25,016 bases of DNA, from the IMG/VR virus record IMGVR_UViG_3300032006_000077, positions 1 to 25,016 of that record; one strand, written 5' to 3'. How positions within the stretch are numbered: position 1 is the first letter of the stretch; every line of letters starts with the position of its first letter. The stretch is from a virus. The notes beneath the pieces were generated by a model. The model saw only the letters and a program-made list of their open reading frames with translations, was not told the DNA's origin and searched no databases. The position numbers were made by a program, and so were the translations under genes. Shown here in pieces: positions 7,958 to 16,068 of the stretch.

Positions 7958-9604
7958 TTATACTCCGATATATTTAAGCGTTACTTCGTCACCTTCACTA
8001 ACACCTGTACCCAGACCGTGGAAGTTGGTTTCCAAAGAAATCACATCCTCGATAGAGTGGCTAGGTATTTCCAAGTGTGCGGTTGGCATATCGATCTCAA
8101 AACGAGGCTTCGTAGTGTCCGTTCCACCCACTTGAAGTTTGATGGCAAACTTGTTAATAACCGTATTAGTATCAGATACAAGATCAGCAAACAAGTCCCG
8201 GCTTCTGTTAGTGGCTGCGTCAGAGCTAGCTAAGTAGCACGTGAGGCTTCCAGTAACTGATCGTGTTCCTGTAATGTGCTCGATTGGCTGGTTAACCTTA
8301 CCGAGTTCTTCTGGTGTCAAATAGCTAATATTATTACTAATGGTTACGTTTCCGCCTGTGATTGCCACAGAGTAGGATGTTTCATAGCTATCTGAATTTC
8401 CTGCCGCATTAGTGAACGTTGTATCCGCCTTAAATGCAGTCTCAGGAGCTAACGTTAAGTTAGTTAGTCGATTACGGATAAAGTTAGAAGTACTCGTACT
8501 TGCTTCATCAATAGCCGCCCACCAAGTAGCTTCTGCGTTAGTTGCACTGGTTGACATATAGAACCGATCACTATCATTAGTATCGATCCATATTGCTCCA
8601 GCAGCACTTGGATTTGGATAAGTATCTTGAGCTGTAAATTGTCCTGCACCTAACCCTGTTGGAACTTCTTTAATTTGTCCCGCCATTCCTGACCAGTTAA
8701 TTGTTGCAATACCATCAATATCAAAATCAATGGATGCTTCATTAACAACGGCATTCTCTAGCTTATAGATCAATCGACCAGCACTTCTGTCACTAAATAC
8801 ATAGTAAAGATCGAAAGTAGCAAGAGATGCACGGCTAGAGTCATAGAAATTAATGTCCATGTCTGTAGCATCAGAAGTAAAGGATTCAGAAGTTACTGTA
8901 AGAACTAACTCATCTCCGCTACCGTCGCCTCCCATAAGCTCGTCGCCAATGGTAATGCTTTGTCCAGTCTCAAACTTAGTTCCTCTTTCTGTAACTGTTA
9001 CGGTTGCAGTCTTATTAGAGTCTACAACAACTTGTACAACTGCGTTTGTTCCACCTTGCTGAGTACCCCCTGTTACTGTTGCACTTGCATCGGCATCAGC
9101 ACCAACAGTAGGGACAGCAATATTATATGTTCCAGCTGCTCTATCTCCAGAATCCGCATCTGTTGCACCACTTGCAATTACAACTGAAGATATGGCACCT
9201 CCACCGGAACCATGCTTGAATTTACCCGTAGTAGGTTGATAAGCATTTTGTCCTGCCATTGCAACCCAAAGAGCTTCTTCTACTGCGTGATGATGCGTTG
9301 CAGTACTGTCTGCTATTCCTTTAATTGAGCCGGTTCCTGTCAGCGAGCTTCCAGAATTTCCTGCTGATTTAAAAGGACGAACATAGGTACTAAAAGACCA
9401 TTCGGCAGCAGATAGAGAGTCAGTAAACATTTTACGACCTCTACGTGATCTACCAGAGGCATCTTCCATTTCATTCAATGTTATTTCTGATGCATTCGTT
9501 GCTTGAGAAAAACTAAATCCATCAAGCACGGGAATAGACCAGAGACGCCCATCCTTTGCCATGTAAAGACGTGAGTCTCTACTAAAATGTAAATATTCGG
9601 CCAT
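7958..9604 (-). CDS. Major tail (tube) protein with insertion domain
   Basis: A 548-residue beta-rich protein with a clear ribosome-binding site (GGGAG, 6 bases from ATG). The N-terminus ('RDSRLYMAKDGRLWSIPVLDGFSF') and the segment 'EITLNEMEDASGRSRRGRK' are typical of long tail tube subunits. Residues about 130-235 are a Gly/Thr/Val-rich module ('GTYNIAVPTVGADADASATV', 'VTERGTKFETGQSITIGD') of the kind repeated in phage surface proteins, probably an exposed domain on the tube. The core resumes with 'FDLYYVFSDRSAGRLIYKLEN', and the C-terminal part aligns with the smaller paralog downstream. It lies after the tail terminator gene, as expected. Its length is well above simple tube proteins (about 200-250 residues) because of the inserted domains. 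Confidence 0.8.
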   Translation of the reverse strand: MAEYLHFSRDSRLYMAKDGRLWSIPVLDGFSFSQATNASEITLNEMEDASGRSRRGRKMFTDSLSAAEWSFSTYVRPFKSAGNSGSSLTGTGSIKGIADSTATHHHAVEEALWVAMAGQNAYQPTTGKFKHGSGGGAISSVVIASGATDADSGDRAAGTYNIAVPTVGADADASATVTGGTQQGGTNAVVQVVVDSNKTATVTVTERGTKFETGQSITIGDELMGGDGSGDELVLTVTSESFTSDATDMDINFYDSSRASLATFDLYYVFSDRSAGRLIYKLENAVVNEASIDFDIDGIATINWSGMAGQIKEVPTGLGAGQFTAQDTYPNPSAAGAIWIDTNDSDRFYMSTSATNAEATWWAAIDEASTSTSNFIRNRLTNLTLAPETAFKADTTFTNAAGNSDSYETSYSVAITGGNVTISNNISYLTPEELGKVNQPIEHITGTRSVTGSLTCYLASSDAATNRSRDLFADLVSDTNTVINKFAIKLQVGGTDTTKPRFEIDMPTAHLEIPSHSIEDVISLETNFHGLGTGVSEGDEVTLKYIGV

Positions 9605-9667
9605 AGTTATCTCCCACTATGAACTTGAAAAGCCTGATCGTGAATGTTTATTCGTGTCAGAATTTTC

Positions 9668-10120
9668 TTAGTAACGAACCTCTATTAGCATTTCGCCTAC
9701 TCCTAGAGGTTCAAGTACACCTTCGTCAGTATCAATACTGATGACGGTAATCTGTTGAGTATGAAAAACATTATTTAGTTTATCCGTATACTCTAATCTT
9801 GAATTATCTTCAATAACTGTTTCAACATCTTCCATTAGTTCATTTAATGCTTCTTGAGCATCCTCTTCCTGAACATAACATCGAATTGTTACTGAAAGAA
9901 ATCTGTCCCGTACTCCTGCGGTTCTGTATTCGCGTGTTTCACTTCCTGCATTTAGATGGAGTGCAGGGAATTCATCTACTTCGTCCCAAAATTTTAATGT
10001 CGGGTGAACATTTTCCCCCACATCAGTCAAAAAAGCTCCTTGACCATTTATTGTTTTTAATTTAGTAACAAGACCGTCAACAATTCGTTTCCTTCTTGAA
10101 GCGTATGTTCTTGCGGTCAT
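9668..10120 (-). CDS. Tail terminator / tail completion protein
   Basis: A 150-residue protein between head-tail joining genes and the tail tube, starting at an ATG that shares a base with the preceding stop (TAATG). Features fit tail terminators of the lambda gpU type: N-terminal helix ('SRRKRIVDGLVTKLKTING'), then 'ENVHPTLKFWDEVDEFPALHLNAG' with an 'E.R' after it, a strand 'FLSVTIRCYVQ', a helix 'AQEALNELMEDVETVIEDN' and a C-terminal strand 'GVGEMLIEVRY'. This protein would cap the tube and make the interface to the head. No enzymatic motif is present. The family is assigned from pattern and position. Confidence 0.75.
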   Translation of the reverse strand: MTARTYASRRKRIVDGLVTKLKTINGQGAFLTDVGENVHPTLKFWDEVDEFPALHLNAGSETREYRTAGVRDRFLSVTIRCYVQEEDAQEALNELMEDVETVIEDNSRLEYTDKLNNVFHTQQITVISIDTDEGVLEPLGVGEMLIEVRY

Positions 10121-11565
10121 TACTGTCTCCTAGTATATATTCTGCCTAAACCGAATCCTATCACAATTTCTCGTATTGACTGATCTATTAGAGGCCTAGG
10201 ATCTCTTTCTGGGTCTGCAAAGCGAGTTCCGCTTGTACTTTCATAAGGCCCATACCTTTCTTTCATATATGTATAGCCAATACTTGGAAACCCCTGAGCT
10301 GTTTGTGTTACATCTATAGCTCTTACACTTTGTGCAAATCGTCCCGTTCTATTTTCAAGTCTGGGTGAGCCCATATTTTTTGCTACTACATTTGGTAGTT
10401 GATTGTTTAAAACACCTAATATATTTACTAAAGCCATTCTTGGTCGTTGGGGCTTTCTTTCTTTTTTTCTTCTACCTGCTGTTATAGCAAGCTTGCCTTT
10501 TAAATCAATTCCAGAACTTTTTTTCGTTTTTACTTTTCCTAAGGTCTCTGTTTGCGCTGCTTTTTGAGCCCTTTTAATTTTTGTATTTTCAGTAGTTACT
10601 TTTACGTTTTTAAGACGTTTAAAATCTTTTGCAACTTCTTTAATAATTAATTTTCTGTTTCTTTCTTCTATTGAGTCAGAGCTTTTTATTTTTCCAAGAT
10701 CAATTTTTTCAACAGTTTTATTACACGCAGCTATAAACTCATTTTTTAAATTTTTAACAGTAACACCTTCTCTAGCGTTTCCTGCTCTGTCTTCTAATTG
10801 AATTACAAATCCTTCACCATCGTCAGCTCTTATAACAGATAAATTAAATCCTAATTTTTTAAGTCTAGTTTGTAAGGCTCTAGAGCTTTTAATTCCGCTC
10901 TTTGCTAGTTCGTCTTTATTTGCTTCGAATGCTTGATCCCAGCATTGTTTTAATGCTGTTTCTGCTATACCTGCACCGTGCTCGTGACCTGCTTCAACAA
11001 CACTTCCAAATTCTTTAGCTAGACCTTTATCCGCTTTATCTCTAAAACCTTTTGTTCTTTCTTTTCCTGTTTTTTCGCTTCTATATGCGCCCCTTCCTGC
11101 AAAATAATCTTGAATTTCTTGGAACATAGCGTTCATAGATGTATAATAAGATGATTTAATCTTTTGAAATACATCATCATCGTGTGGAACAACTATTCCT
11201 TTTTCACGTAAGTATTCCATTCTTGGGCTTAGTTTTAAATCAACATCTGTTGAAGTAGTAAACTCGAAAATTACTCCACCCTTTCCTAGCCCTTTTCCGC
11301 CTAATGCTTTTATTTCTTCTGTAAGAATCTTTCCATACTTAAAGCACCGCCTATTCATAAATTCTTTGTCTTTTTTAGTTAGCTTCCACCCATCTGACAC
11401 ATAGGGTTTTTGAGCTTTTAACAAAGTATTATATAGCTGTGTTGGAGTAAACTTAAAAGTATGTGGCTCTAAATTTAACGTCTGTCTTAAAATACCCGAA
11501 CTTGGTAATTCATTAATTGTTTCTACTAAATCTCCTAGAAATAATTTTAACCCAGAAGCTGACAT
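10120..11565 (-). CDS. Large head-tail region virion protein, function uncertain
   Basis: A 481-residue basic protein in the slot normally held by a short (100-150 residue) head-closure or gp10-like protein. The start overlaps the upstream stop (TAATG). The first 350 residues are lysine-rich, with mixed helices and no family that I recognise ('VGEHGAG'-like motifs are not present, but 'EAGHEHGAGIAETALKQ' at about 190-206 stands out). A short very basic linker ('GRRKKERKPQRPR', about 365-377) leads to a C-terminal domain of about 105 residues containing 'NRTGRFAQSVRAIDV' and 'YTYMKERYGPYE', which looks like a separable neck or tail-completion module. Two-domain arrangement is inference. No nuclease or protease motif was found. 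Confidence 0.5.
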   Translation of the reverse strand: MSASGLKLFLGDLVETINELPSSGILRQTLNLEPHTFKFTPTQLYNTLLKAQKPYVSDGWKLTKKDKEFMNRRCFKYGKILTEEIKALGGKGLGKGGVIFEFTTSTDVDLKLSPRMEYLREKGIVVPHDDDVFQKIKSSYYTSMNAMFQEIQDYFAGRGAYRSEKTGKERTKGFRDKADKGLAKEFGSVVEAGHEHGAGIAETALKQCWDQAFEANKDELAKSGIKSSRALQTRLKKLGFNLSVIRADDGEGFVIQLEDRAGNAREGVTVKNLKNEFIAACNKTVEKIDLGKIKSSDSIEERNRKLIIKEVAKDFKRLKNVKVTTENTKIKRAQKAAQTETLGKVKTKKSSGIDLKGKLAITAGRRKKERKPQRPRMALVNILGVLNNQLPNVVAKNMGSPRLENRTGRFAQSVRAIDVTQTAQGFPSIGYTYMKERYGPYESTSGTRFADPERDPRPLIDQSIREIVIGFGLGRIYTRRQ

Positions 11566-12152
11566 TAAAAGTTCTTATATAAGTCTAAGACTCTCTTGAT
11601 GTGGTCTGGAAAAGCAACATTATCTCGTTGTGAAGAACTTGAAGCATTTTGTATACTAGCTCCCTGTATTGTTCTTCGCTCTTTGTGTTCGTCTTTCAAG
11701 TAGTAAGTAATTAAATCAATTACTGCCAGCTTTAAATCGTCTGGTATAGCACTATATCCTGCAGTATATACTACTTTAACCGCATCTACTCCTTGAGCCC
11801 AGTTTCGGTAGCTGCCAGAATTAGTACGAAAAACACTATCTGTCTTTTTGTCTAAAGCGTATTCATACGCTCCAGTTGTTAATGTAACATATGCCGAACT
11901 ATAAGATTGTCGTTCTTGAACGCTTACAATAGCATTAACAGGGCTCTCAGTAAGTTGTACAATATAAGTGCCCCAGTCAATACTAAAAGTTTCGGTTTTG
12001 TTACTTGAATAAAAATCTACAAAACTGTTTCCACAATAAGTCTTTACTAATTGGCTTACAGAAGGTATTAAAGCATTAATTCTTAAGTCCTCTTTTGGAG
12101 TACTCAAGCCTTCTGCTTCTTTATAACTAGCTAATGTTATTAAATCTGCCAT
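11565..12152 (-). CDS. Head-tail connector protein (gp6-like)
   Basis: A 195-residue protein immediately after the capsid gene. The N-terminal helix ('LASYKEAEGLSTPKEDLRIN'), the second helix 'ALIPSVSQLVKTYCGNSF', a beta region with 'VQLTESPVNAIVSVQER' and the helix 'DLKLAVIDLITYYLKDEHKER' follow the known order of HK97 gp6-type adaptor proteins. These form a ring under the portal. The gene begins 13 bases after the U-tract of the capsid terminator, so its expression probably depends on read-through or on a promoter I could not find. The ATG lacks a strong ribosome-binding site. Confidence 0.8.
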   Translation of the reverse strand: MADLITLASYKEAEGLSTPKEDLRINALIPSVSQLVKTYCGNSFVDFYSSNKTETFSIDWGTYIVQLTESPVNAIVSVQERQSYSSAYVTLTTGAYEYALDKKTDSVFRTNSGSYRNWAQGVDAVKVVYTAGYSAIPDDLKLAVIDLITYYLKDEHKERRTIQGASIQNASSSSQRDNVAFPDHIKRVLDLYKNF

Positions 12153-12164
12153 AAGTCAATTAAT

Positions 12165-12191
12165 AAAAACTTAGGGGAGGAGAACCTCCCC
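12165..12191 (-). terminator. Intrinsic terminator after the capsid gene
   Basis: On minus-strand RNA: a perfect 7-bp stem GGGGAGG / CCUCCCC with a UUCU loop (12191-12174), then UAAGUUUUUAUU. Short spacing and U-tract fit a rho-independent terminator. It sits in the only gap between the capsid and connector genes. Confidence 0.8.
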
Positions 12192-12201
12192 CAGTTTCCA
12201 T

Positions 12202-12218
12202 GATTACTGAAAGTAATC
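12202..12218 (-). repeat. Second perfect hairpin just after the capsid stop
   Basis: A 7-bp inverted repeat GATTACT / AGTAATC with a 3-base loop, 10 bases past the capsid stop and 10 bases before the terminator stem. It has no U-tract and may protect the 3' end of the capsid mRNA from exonucleases; that role is inferred. Confidence 0.6.
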
Positions 12219-12227
12219 AAAATGCTA

Positions 12228-14171
12228 TTAAGCGTTAGCTGCGTAGGTTAAGGTATGAGCACCTGAAGTACCTTCAAGTGACTTAAATCCTAATGCCTGG
12301 CTAGCGACCAGAACATTACGCTGCTTACCAACTTCGTAGTCAGTTTCAATGCTAACACCCTTGAGCCTTCCAACAACATAGCGGCTAGTGTTTATAATAG
12401 CAGCTGCGGTACTTTGGTTAGCAGCAACCATTTCCGCGGAAACAATAAGTGGCGAACCAAATATAGTACCCATCATGCCGTTGATATTAGTGGCCATATC
12501 AGAGCCAGCCTTATCTACAGTCACAAACTTTCCGTCCTGTGCAAGTAGATCATAGTAGGCATCGATAGTAACAACGTAAACAATATCAGCAGGATTAACT
12601 GCATATTTGCCCATTGCTGCACGACCAACTTCAAGCATAGTGTCTGCGAATGCAGGTGCACCGTCTTGTTGTGCAGTACAAGCTGCTGTAGATGCTTGTA
12701 GCCCGCTGCCTTTATCGTTTCCGTCTCCGCCTGCAATACCAGCAGTAGGTCCACTAGTACCGAGAAGAATCATCTTATCGATTGCTATAGCGTGCGAACG
12801 TGCAAGAGCAGAAGTAAGCATTGGTAGGAATGAAACCAAAGAAGTCTCATCTATATTGTTATCAATATAGGTACCAGCTGCCAATCGCTCGGTTTGTAAG
12901 ACATTATTAGTAATGTCATAATCACCATCAGTTCCGCCATTATCAATACGCTGAGACGTAGTATCAACGCTAAAAGCTGTACCGAAAGTTGCAGCTGCAA
13001 CGTCTGCCGCGAAAGGCATAACTGTTGCTCCTGAAGTTACAGGAATTTCACGGAACAAGGGAAGAAGCTTAGTTTCAAGCGCAACTTCTGTTTCAAACTG
13101 CTGACTTACAGTAACATCAACGTTACCAGAGGAAGTTCTTGTACCAAAATCTACACCTGCCTTCTCAAAGACTTCCTTGCCAAGGTCAGTATCCCAACCT
13201 TTCTTGGTGATTGCTCCGTAGATTTTTGCCTCCAGAGCTTGCTTTGCAAAGTCTTCTTTGCTCTGAGAACCAAACTCAAACTTACGGCTACGCATAGCTT
13301 CGAGTTCGTCAGCCTTCTCTTTAACGTCGGCTTCGTACTTCTTAACAAGCTCATTGATTTCTTCAGCTTTTGCAGCTTCGAATTCTTTTTGCATGTCTTG
13401 TACAAGACGGTCAGCTCCTGACTCTACGCCAGTTTTGATAGCCGTCTTGACTTCTTCGTCCTGCTGAGCCTTGGCTTCTGCTTCCGCAGCAGCTTTCTCT
13501 TCAGCTTCTTTTTGTACAGCCTCATCGGCTGCTTTTTGCTCGGCTTGCTTCATTGCAATTTTAGCAGCAGTTTCCTCAGCTACTTTTTTAGCAAAAGCTT
13601 CCAAGTCAACGGGTTGTTGTGTCTCTTCAGACATCGTTATCTCCTTTTGGACTTGCGCCCCGTCACTATTAGTGAAAGTTTTTTTGAAATCTTCGTACTC
13701 CTCCATGGAGTCGAAGGACTTCGCCAGTGAAAAAGTAGCTGTTTGGTTACAAGGTACAGATACTACTGATACCTCAAACAACTCAGCGTCCTTTATTCTT
13801 AATCCGTCGGTTTCCTCTATATAATCAGCATCCTTGACTCGGAAACCAACAGAAAAGGCTCCAAGGACACCGTCTTTAACTAGTTCGGCTACATCTTTAG
13901 CCGCCTTACTAATTTTTGCCGTTAACTCAAGACCTCCATCAGTAGCTTTTACTTTAGTAGCTCTACCAATCGGTCTATTGTAATCATGATTGAAAAGAAT
14001 TATAGGGTTCTTCTCGAAGTTATTTAACCCACCTTTAGTCCACGCATCCGCTGAAATAGAATCACCCGCGCGATCAAAATCAGTTGTACTGGCCATACCT
14101 CTGATTTTAATACTGCCATCCTCATCAGTATGAGACTTAAAAGTAGAGGTTAAATTAAATACTTTTTCCAT
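12228..14171 (-). CDS. Fused prohead protease - scaffold - major capsid protein
   Basis: A 647-residue ORF with three parts. Residues 1-150 are an HK97-type (U35) prohead protease: candidate catalytic His62 in 'FNHDYNRPIG', Ser107 in 'GAFSVGF', and a 'LFEVSVVSVPCN' strand at 131-142. Residues about 180-295 are Ala/Glu/Lys-rich coiled coil, matching the scaffold (delta) region. From about 300 to the end is an HK97-fold capsid ('PLFREIPVTSGATVMPF', 'DKMILLGTSGP', 'GKYAVNPADIVYVV', 'GTIFGSPLIVSAEM'). Proteases and capsids are separate genes in HK97, but fusions are known. The start has a strong GGGAGGAG ribosome-binding site. An internal in-frame start with a perfect ribosome-binding site begins at residue 180, so a scaffold-capsid protein of 468 residues is probably the main product and the full fusion a minor one. 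A terminator follows. Confidence 0.93.
   Translation of the reverse strand: MEKVFNLTSTFKSHTDEDGSIKIRGMASTTDFDRAGDSISADAWTKGGLNNFEKNPIILFNHDYNRPIGRATKVKATDGGLELTAKISKAAKDVAELVKDGVLGAFSVGFRVKDADYIEETDGLRIKDAELFEVSVVSVPCNQTATFSLAKSFDSMEEYEDFKKTFTNSDGAQVQKEITMSEETQQPVDLEAFAKKVAEETAAKIAMKQAEQKAADEAVQKEAEEKAAAEAEAKAQQDEEVKTAIKTGVESGADRLVQDMQKEFEAAKAEEINELVKKYEADVKEKADELEAMRSRKFEFGSQSKEDFAKQALEAKIYGAITKKGWDTDLGKEVFEKAGVDFGTRTSSGNVDVTVSQQFETEVALETKLLPLFREIPVTSGATVMPFAADVAAATFGTAFSVDTTSQRIDNGGTDGDYDITNNVLQTERLAAGTYIDNNIDETSLVSFLPMLTSALARSHAIAIDKMILLGTSGPTAGIAGGDGNDKGSGLQASTAACTAQQDGAPAFADTMLEVGRAAMGKYAVNPADIVYVVTIDAYYDLLAQDGKFVTVDKAGSDMATNINGMMGTIFGSPLIVSAEMVAANQSTAAAIINTSRYVVGRLKGVSIETDYEVGKQRNVLVASQALGFKSLEGTSGAHTLTYAANA
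13632..13646 (-). promoter_or_regulatory. Internal ribosome-binding site and start codon for scaffold-capsid protein
   Basis: Minus strand AAGGAG (13646-13641), 6-base spacer ATAACG, ATG (13634-13632). It is in frame with the protease-capsid ORF at Met180 and lies exactly between the protease domain and the coiled-coil scaffold ('MSEETQQPVDLEAF'). The same ATAACx spacing is seen at the major tail gene. This would let capsid be made in excess over protease. Confidence 0.8.
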
Positions 14172-14445
14172 TCTCTCCTCCCGAGCCCTCCTTTTTAGGT
14201 TTAGGGGCCGCTTTAGCTTGTGGTTTCAGGCTGTTCGTTTCTGGAAAAACAGACTTCATTTGCTTTATGATGCCTTCCCATGTGCCTAACCAAACCTCAT
14301 CATCAAAGTAGGACTCTTCCATCCATTTGGTTTTCAGTGCGTCCTCCTTGCTTATAAGATACCCTTGCTTAACAGAAGTTTCTGCAAAGTATTTCAAGGC
14401 TAACATCCTATGCTTTTCATGTAGTGGTTTTTTCTTTTCTGTCAT
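14155..14445 (-). CDS. Small hypothetical protein between portal and protease-capsid
   Basis: A 96-residue protein whose ATG overlaps the portal stop (ATGA) and whose end overlaps the protease-capsid start by 17 bases, so translation is probably coupled on both sides. The body is helical with several aromatic residues ('MLALKYFAETSVKQGYLIS', 'EVWLGTWEGIIKQMKSVF'), and the C-terminal 25 residues are Pro/Lys/Ala/Gly-rich and probably disordered. No family was recognised. Its place in the head operon suggests a head-assembly accessory or minor head protein; this is inference. Confidence 0.7.
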   Translation of the reverse strand: MTEKKKPLHEKHRMLALKYFAETSVKQGYLISKEDALKTKWMEESYFDDEVWLGTWEGIIKQMKSVFPETNSLKPQAKAAPKPKKEGSGGENGKSI

Positions 14446-15632
14446 TCTTCTGACTCCTCAACAGGTCTTCCGCCTTCGTCGGGGTTAGCCGCACTTCCAG
14501 CAATATTTGCAGGGACTCTGACATCGTCCTGCCCCTCTAACATTTCGAAACCTAGTTGTTCTCTGGCTTCATTTACGCTTATAATTCCACCATTTACTAG
14601 GGAAGTATAATACTGCGATTGATCACGTAGTTCAGGCTGTAGAGCAGGAATATTAGTGATATCTTCCTTTATACTAAAACCAAAAAACCTTTCCAACGCA
14701 AAGTTAACTTTTCTTACTATAGGTAATATAGTTTCTAAGTAGTACATCCTCATGTTTGGACGTATGTTAGCATTATTACCAGAATCTAATAAAATTGGAG
14801 GCACGCCTAATGCCTTCAATATAATTTTTTCATTTTCAGCTATAGAACTCTGGAAATCTAAATCTCTAAAGTTAACATTTGAAATGGCATCTATTTCTAT
14901 ACCACCATCGAGAATTAAAGGTCTTCTACCTCCTGCTGTAGGCTGGTATCTTACTTGCCAGGATTGTAACATTCTTTCTTTGATCTTCTCGGACAAAGTA
15001 TTAGGGCTTTTTAAAACGAGTCCTGGCACAGCCCCATTTTTAAAGAAATTATCTTGAAACTGCCGCATATTTGCCATTAGAGACATAGTACGAACAGCAG
15101 GTTTTAATCTTGAAACTCCTCTGTATATATCATGAAAAGAATTTTCTTTTATATGTATAATTTCATTAGGAGAATAGTCTACTTCAGCATATGTATACCT
15201 GTCAATGAAAGTTTTTGCGTCTGCGTGTATTGTAACGTCGCTAGCAGGGATGTGGTAAAAGTGAGCTCCATCATAATAAATAAAAATATTGCCATCAAGA
15301 ATATAATCAGTAATTAAGTTACGCTTGAAAGAGCTAATATCTTGAAATAAGTTGGGTTCTTCATTTATAAGTTTATGAACTTTTGATCTTTTTATACCCT
15401 TTATAACTCCAGACATTCCAATAGACTGTACTACTGCGGGTATTTCTGCGCAGTCATCAACAACCATATTTACTGCGCGATTAACAATCTCTAAAGTTTC
15501 GTAATAATTTTCATACCGCTGAGTATGCTCACGAGATGACTGTGATGTTCCACCAAAATATTCCTGAACAGGATTTAGTTTTTCATAAATATCCTCTTCT
15601 TTTCGGCCTAAGAACCTGTCATACCATGCCAT
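14442..15632 (-). CDS. Portal protein (HK97 family)
   Basis: A 396-residue protein with the HK97 portal pattern. The N-terminus 'MAWYDRFLGRK' is typical. It is followed by 'VNRAVNMVVDDCAEIPAVV' (residues about 52-70), 'LITDYILDGNIFIYYDG' (about 104-120), 'IIHIKENSFHDIYRGVSRLKP' (about 159-179), and 'ILKALGVPPILLDSGNNAN' (about 271-289), then 'YYLETILPIVRKVNFALERFFGF' and 'DQSQYYTSLVNGGIISVNEAREQLGFEML' in the C-terminal part, the standard end of this family. It forms the dodecameric DNA channel at the head vertex. Start overlaps the HNH gene by 14 bases; it ends in an ATGA overlap with the next gene. Confidence 0.95.
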   Translation of the reverse strand: MAWYDRFLGRKEEDIYEKLNPVQEYFGGTSQSSREHTQRYENYYETLEIVNRAVNMVVDDCAEIPAVVQSIGMSGVIKGIKRSKVHKLINEEPNLFQDISSFKRNLITDYILDGNIFIYYDGAHFYHIPASDVTIHADAKTFIDRYTYAEVDYSPNEIIHIKENSFHDIYRGVSRLKPAVRTMSLMANMRQFQDNFFKNGAVPGLVLKSPNTLSEKIKERMLQSWQVRYQPTAGGRRPLILDGGIEIDAISNVNFRDLDFQSSIAENEKIILKALGVPPILLDSGNNANIRPNMRMYYLETILPIVRKVNFALERFFGFSIKEDITNIPALQPELRDQSQYYTSLVNGGIISVNEAREQLGFEMLEGQDDVRVPANIAGSAANPDEGGRPVEESEE

Positions 15633-15984
15633 GTTTTTCTCTTTGTATCTCTACCCAGCGTTTTTGTTTATGTACTGTTCCTAAACCAGGGTCTCTACCG
15701 TATACTTTATGAAGTTGTCGGTGATGATTATGACATAGAGTAACAGTGTGTACATATAGCTCGTCGTGATGTTCCTCTATAAAGTCTTCTCGGATTGCGA
15801 GAATATACTTTGGATCTAGTTTGTTTTCTCGAAGCCACTTATGTACTAAAGGGGCTAAGGTGTAATAATGGTGAAAATCAAGTTGTGTGTTTGCCCCGCA
15901 AATATAGCATTCTGATCCTTTCTCGTACTTATTCTTCGCTTTGTCTCGGATATATTTTACTATATCACGTTTCAGTTCAGCCAT
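15619..15984 (-). CDS. HNH endonuclease of the packaging module
   Basis: A 121-residue protein with the HNH pattern: zinc pair C26-x2-C29, 'LDFHH' at 35-39 and 'LCHNHHRQLH' at 83-92. It lies between the large terminase and portal. HNH proteins in this position are known partners of terminase in cos-type phages, where they are needed for specific cos cleavage, so this protein is more likely a packaging cofactor than a free homing endonuclease. It has its own consensus promoter. No clear ribosome-binding site precedes the ATG: the leader is A-rich with an in-frame stop 15 bases upstream, which fixes this start. The end overlaps portal by 14 bases. Confidence 0.9.
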   Translation of the reverse strand: MAELKRDIVKYIRDKAKNKYEKGSECYICGANTQLDFHHYYTLAPLVHKWLRENKLDPKYILAIREDFIEEHHDELYVHTVTLCHNHHRQLHKVYGRDPGLGTVHKQKRWVEIQREKHGMV

Positions 15985-16017
15985 CGGGTTTTTGATTTTC
16001 TAATTTTCAGTAAGAGA

Positions 16018-16046
16018 ATTATATCTAGTTTGAGGTACTATGTCAA
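16018..16046 (-). promoter_or_regulatory. Consensus sigma70-type promoter for the HNH/portal/capsid operon
   Basis: Minus strand TTGACA (16046-16041), 17-bp spacer, TATAAT (16023-16018), followed by TCTCT as at the small terminase promoter. It lies in the gap between large terminase and HNH. Predicted start near 16011, giving a leader of about 27 A-rich bases without an obvious ribosome-binding site. Confidence 0.85.
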
Positions 16047-16068
16047 TAACTATTTTTGACCAGGTGTC

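Noticed and set aside
12607-12870. Plus-strand open frames over the capsid, tape measure and major tail genes (for example this one, 3894-4289 and 13471-13824)
   Set aside because: They are antisense shadows of strongly supported genes; no ribosome-binding sites or recognisable protein patterns were seen.
15619-15984. Free-standing homing endonuclease reading of the HNH gene
   Set aside because: The gene is in the fixed terL-HNH-portal order with coupled overlap to portal and its own late promoter, which fits a packaging role better.
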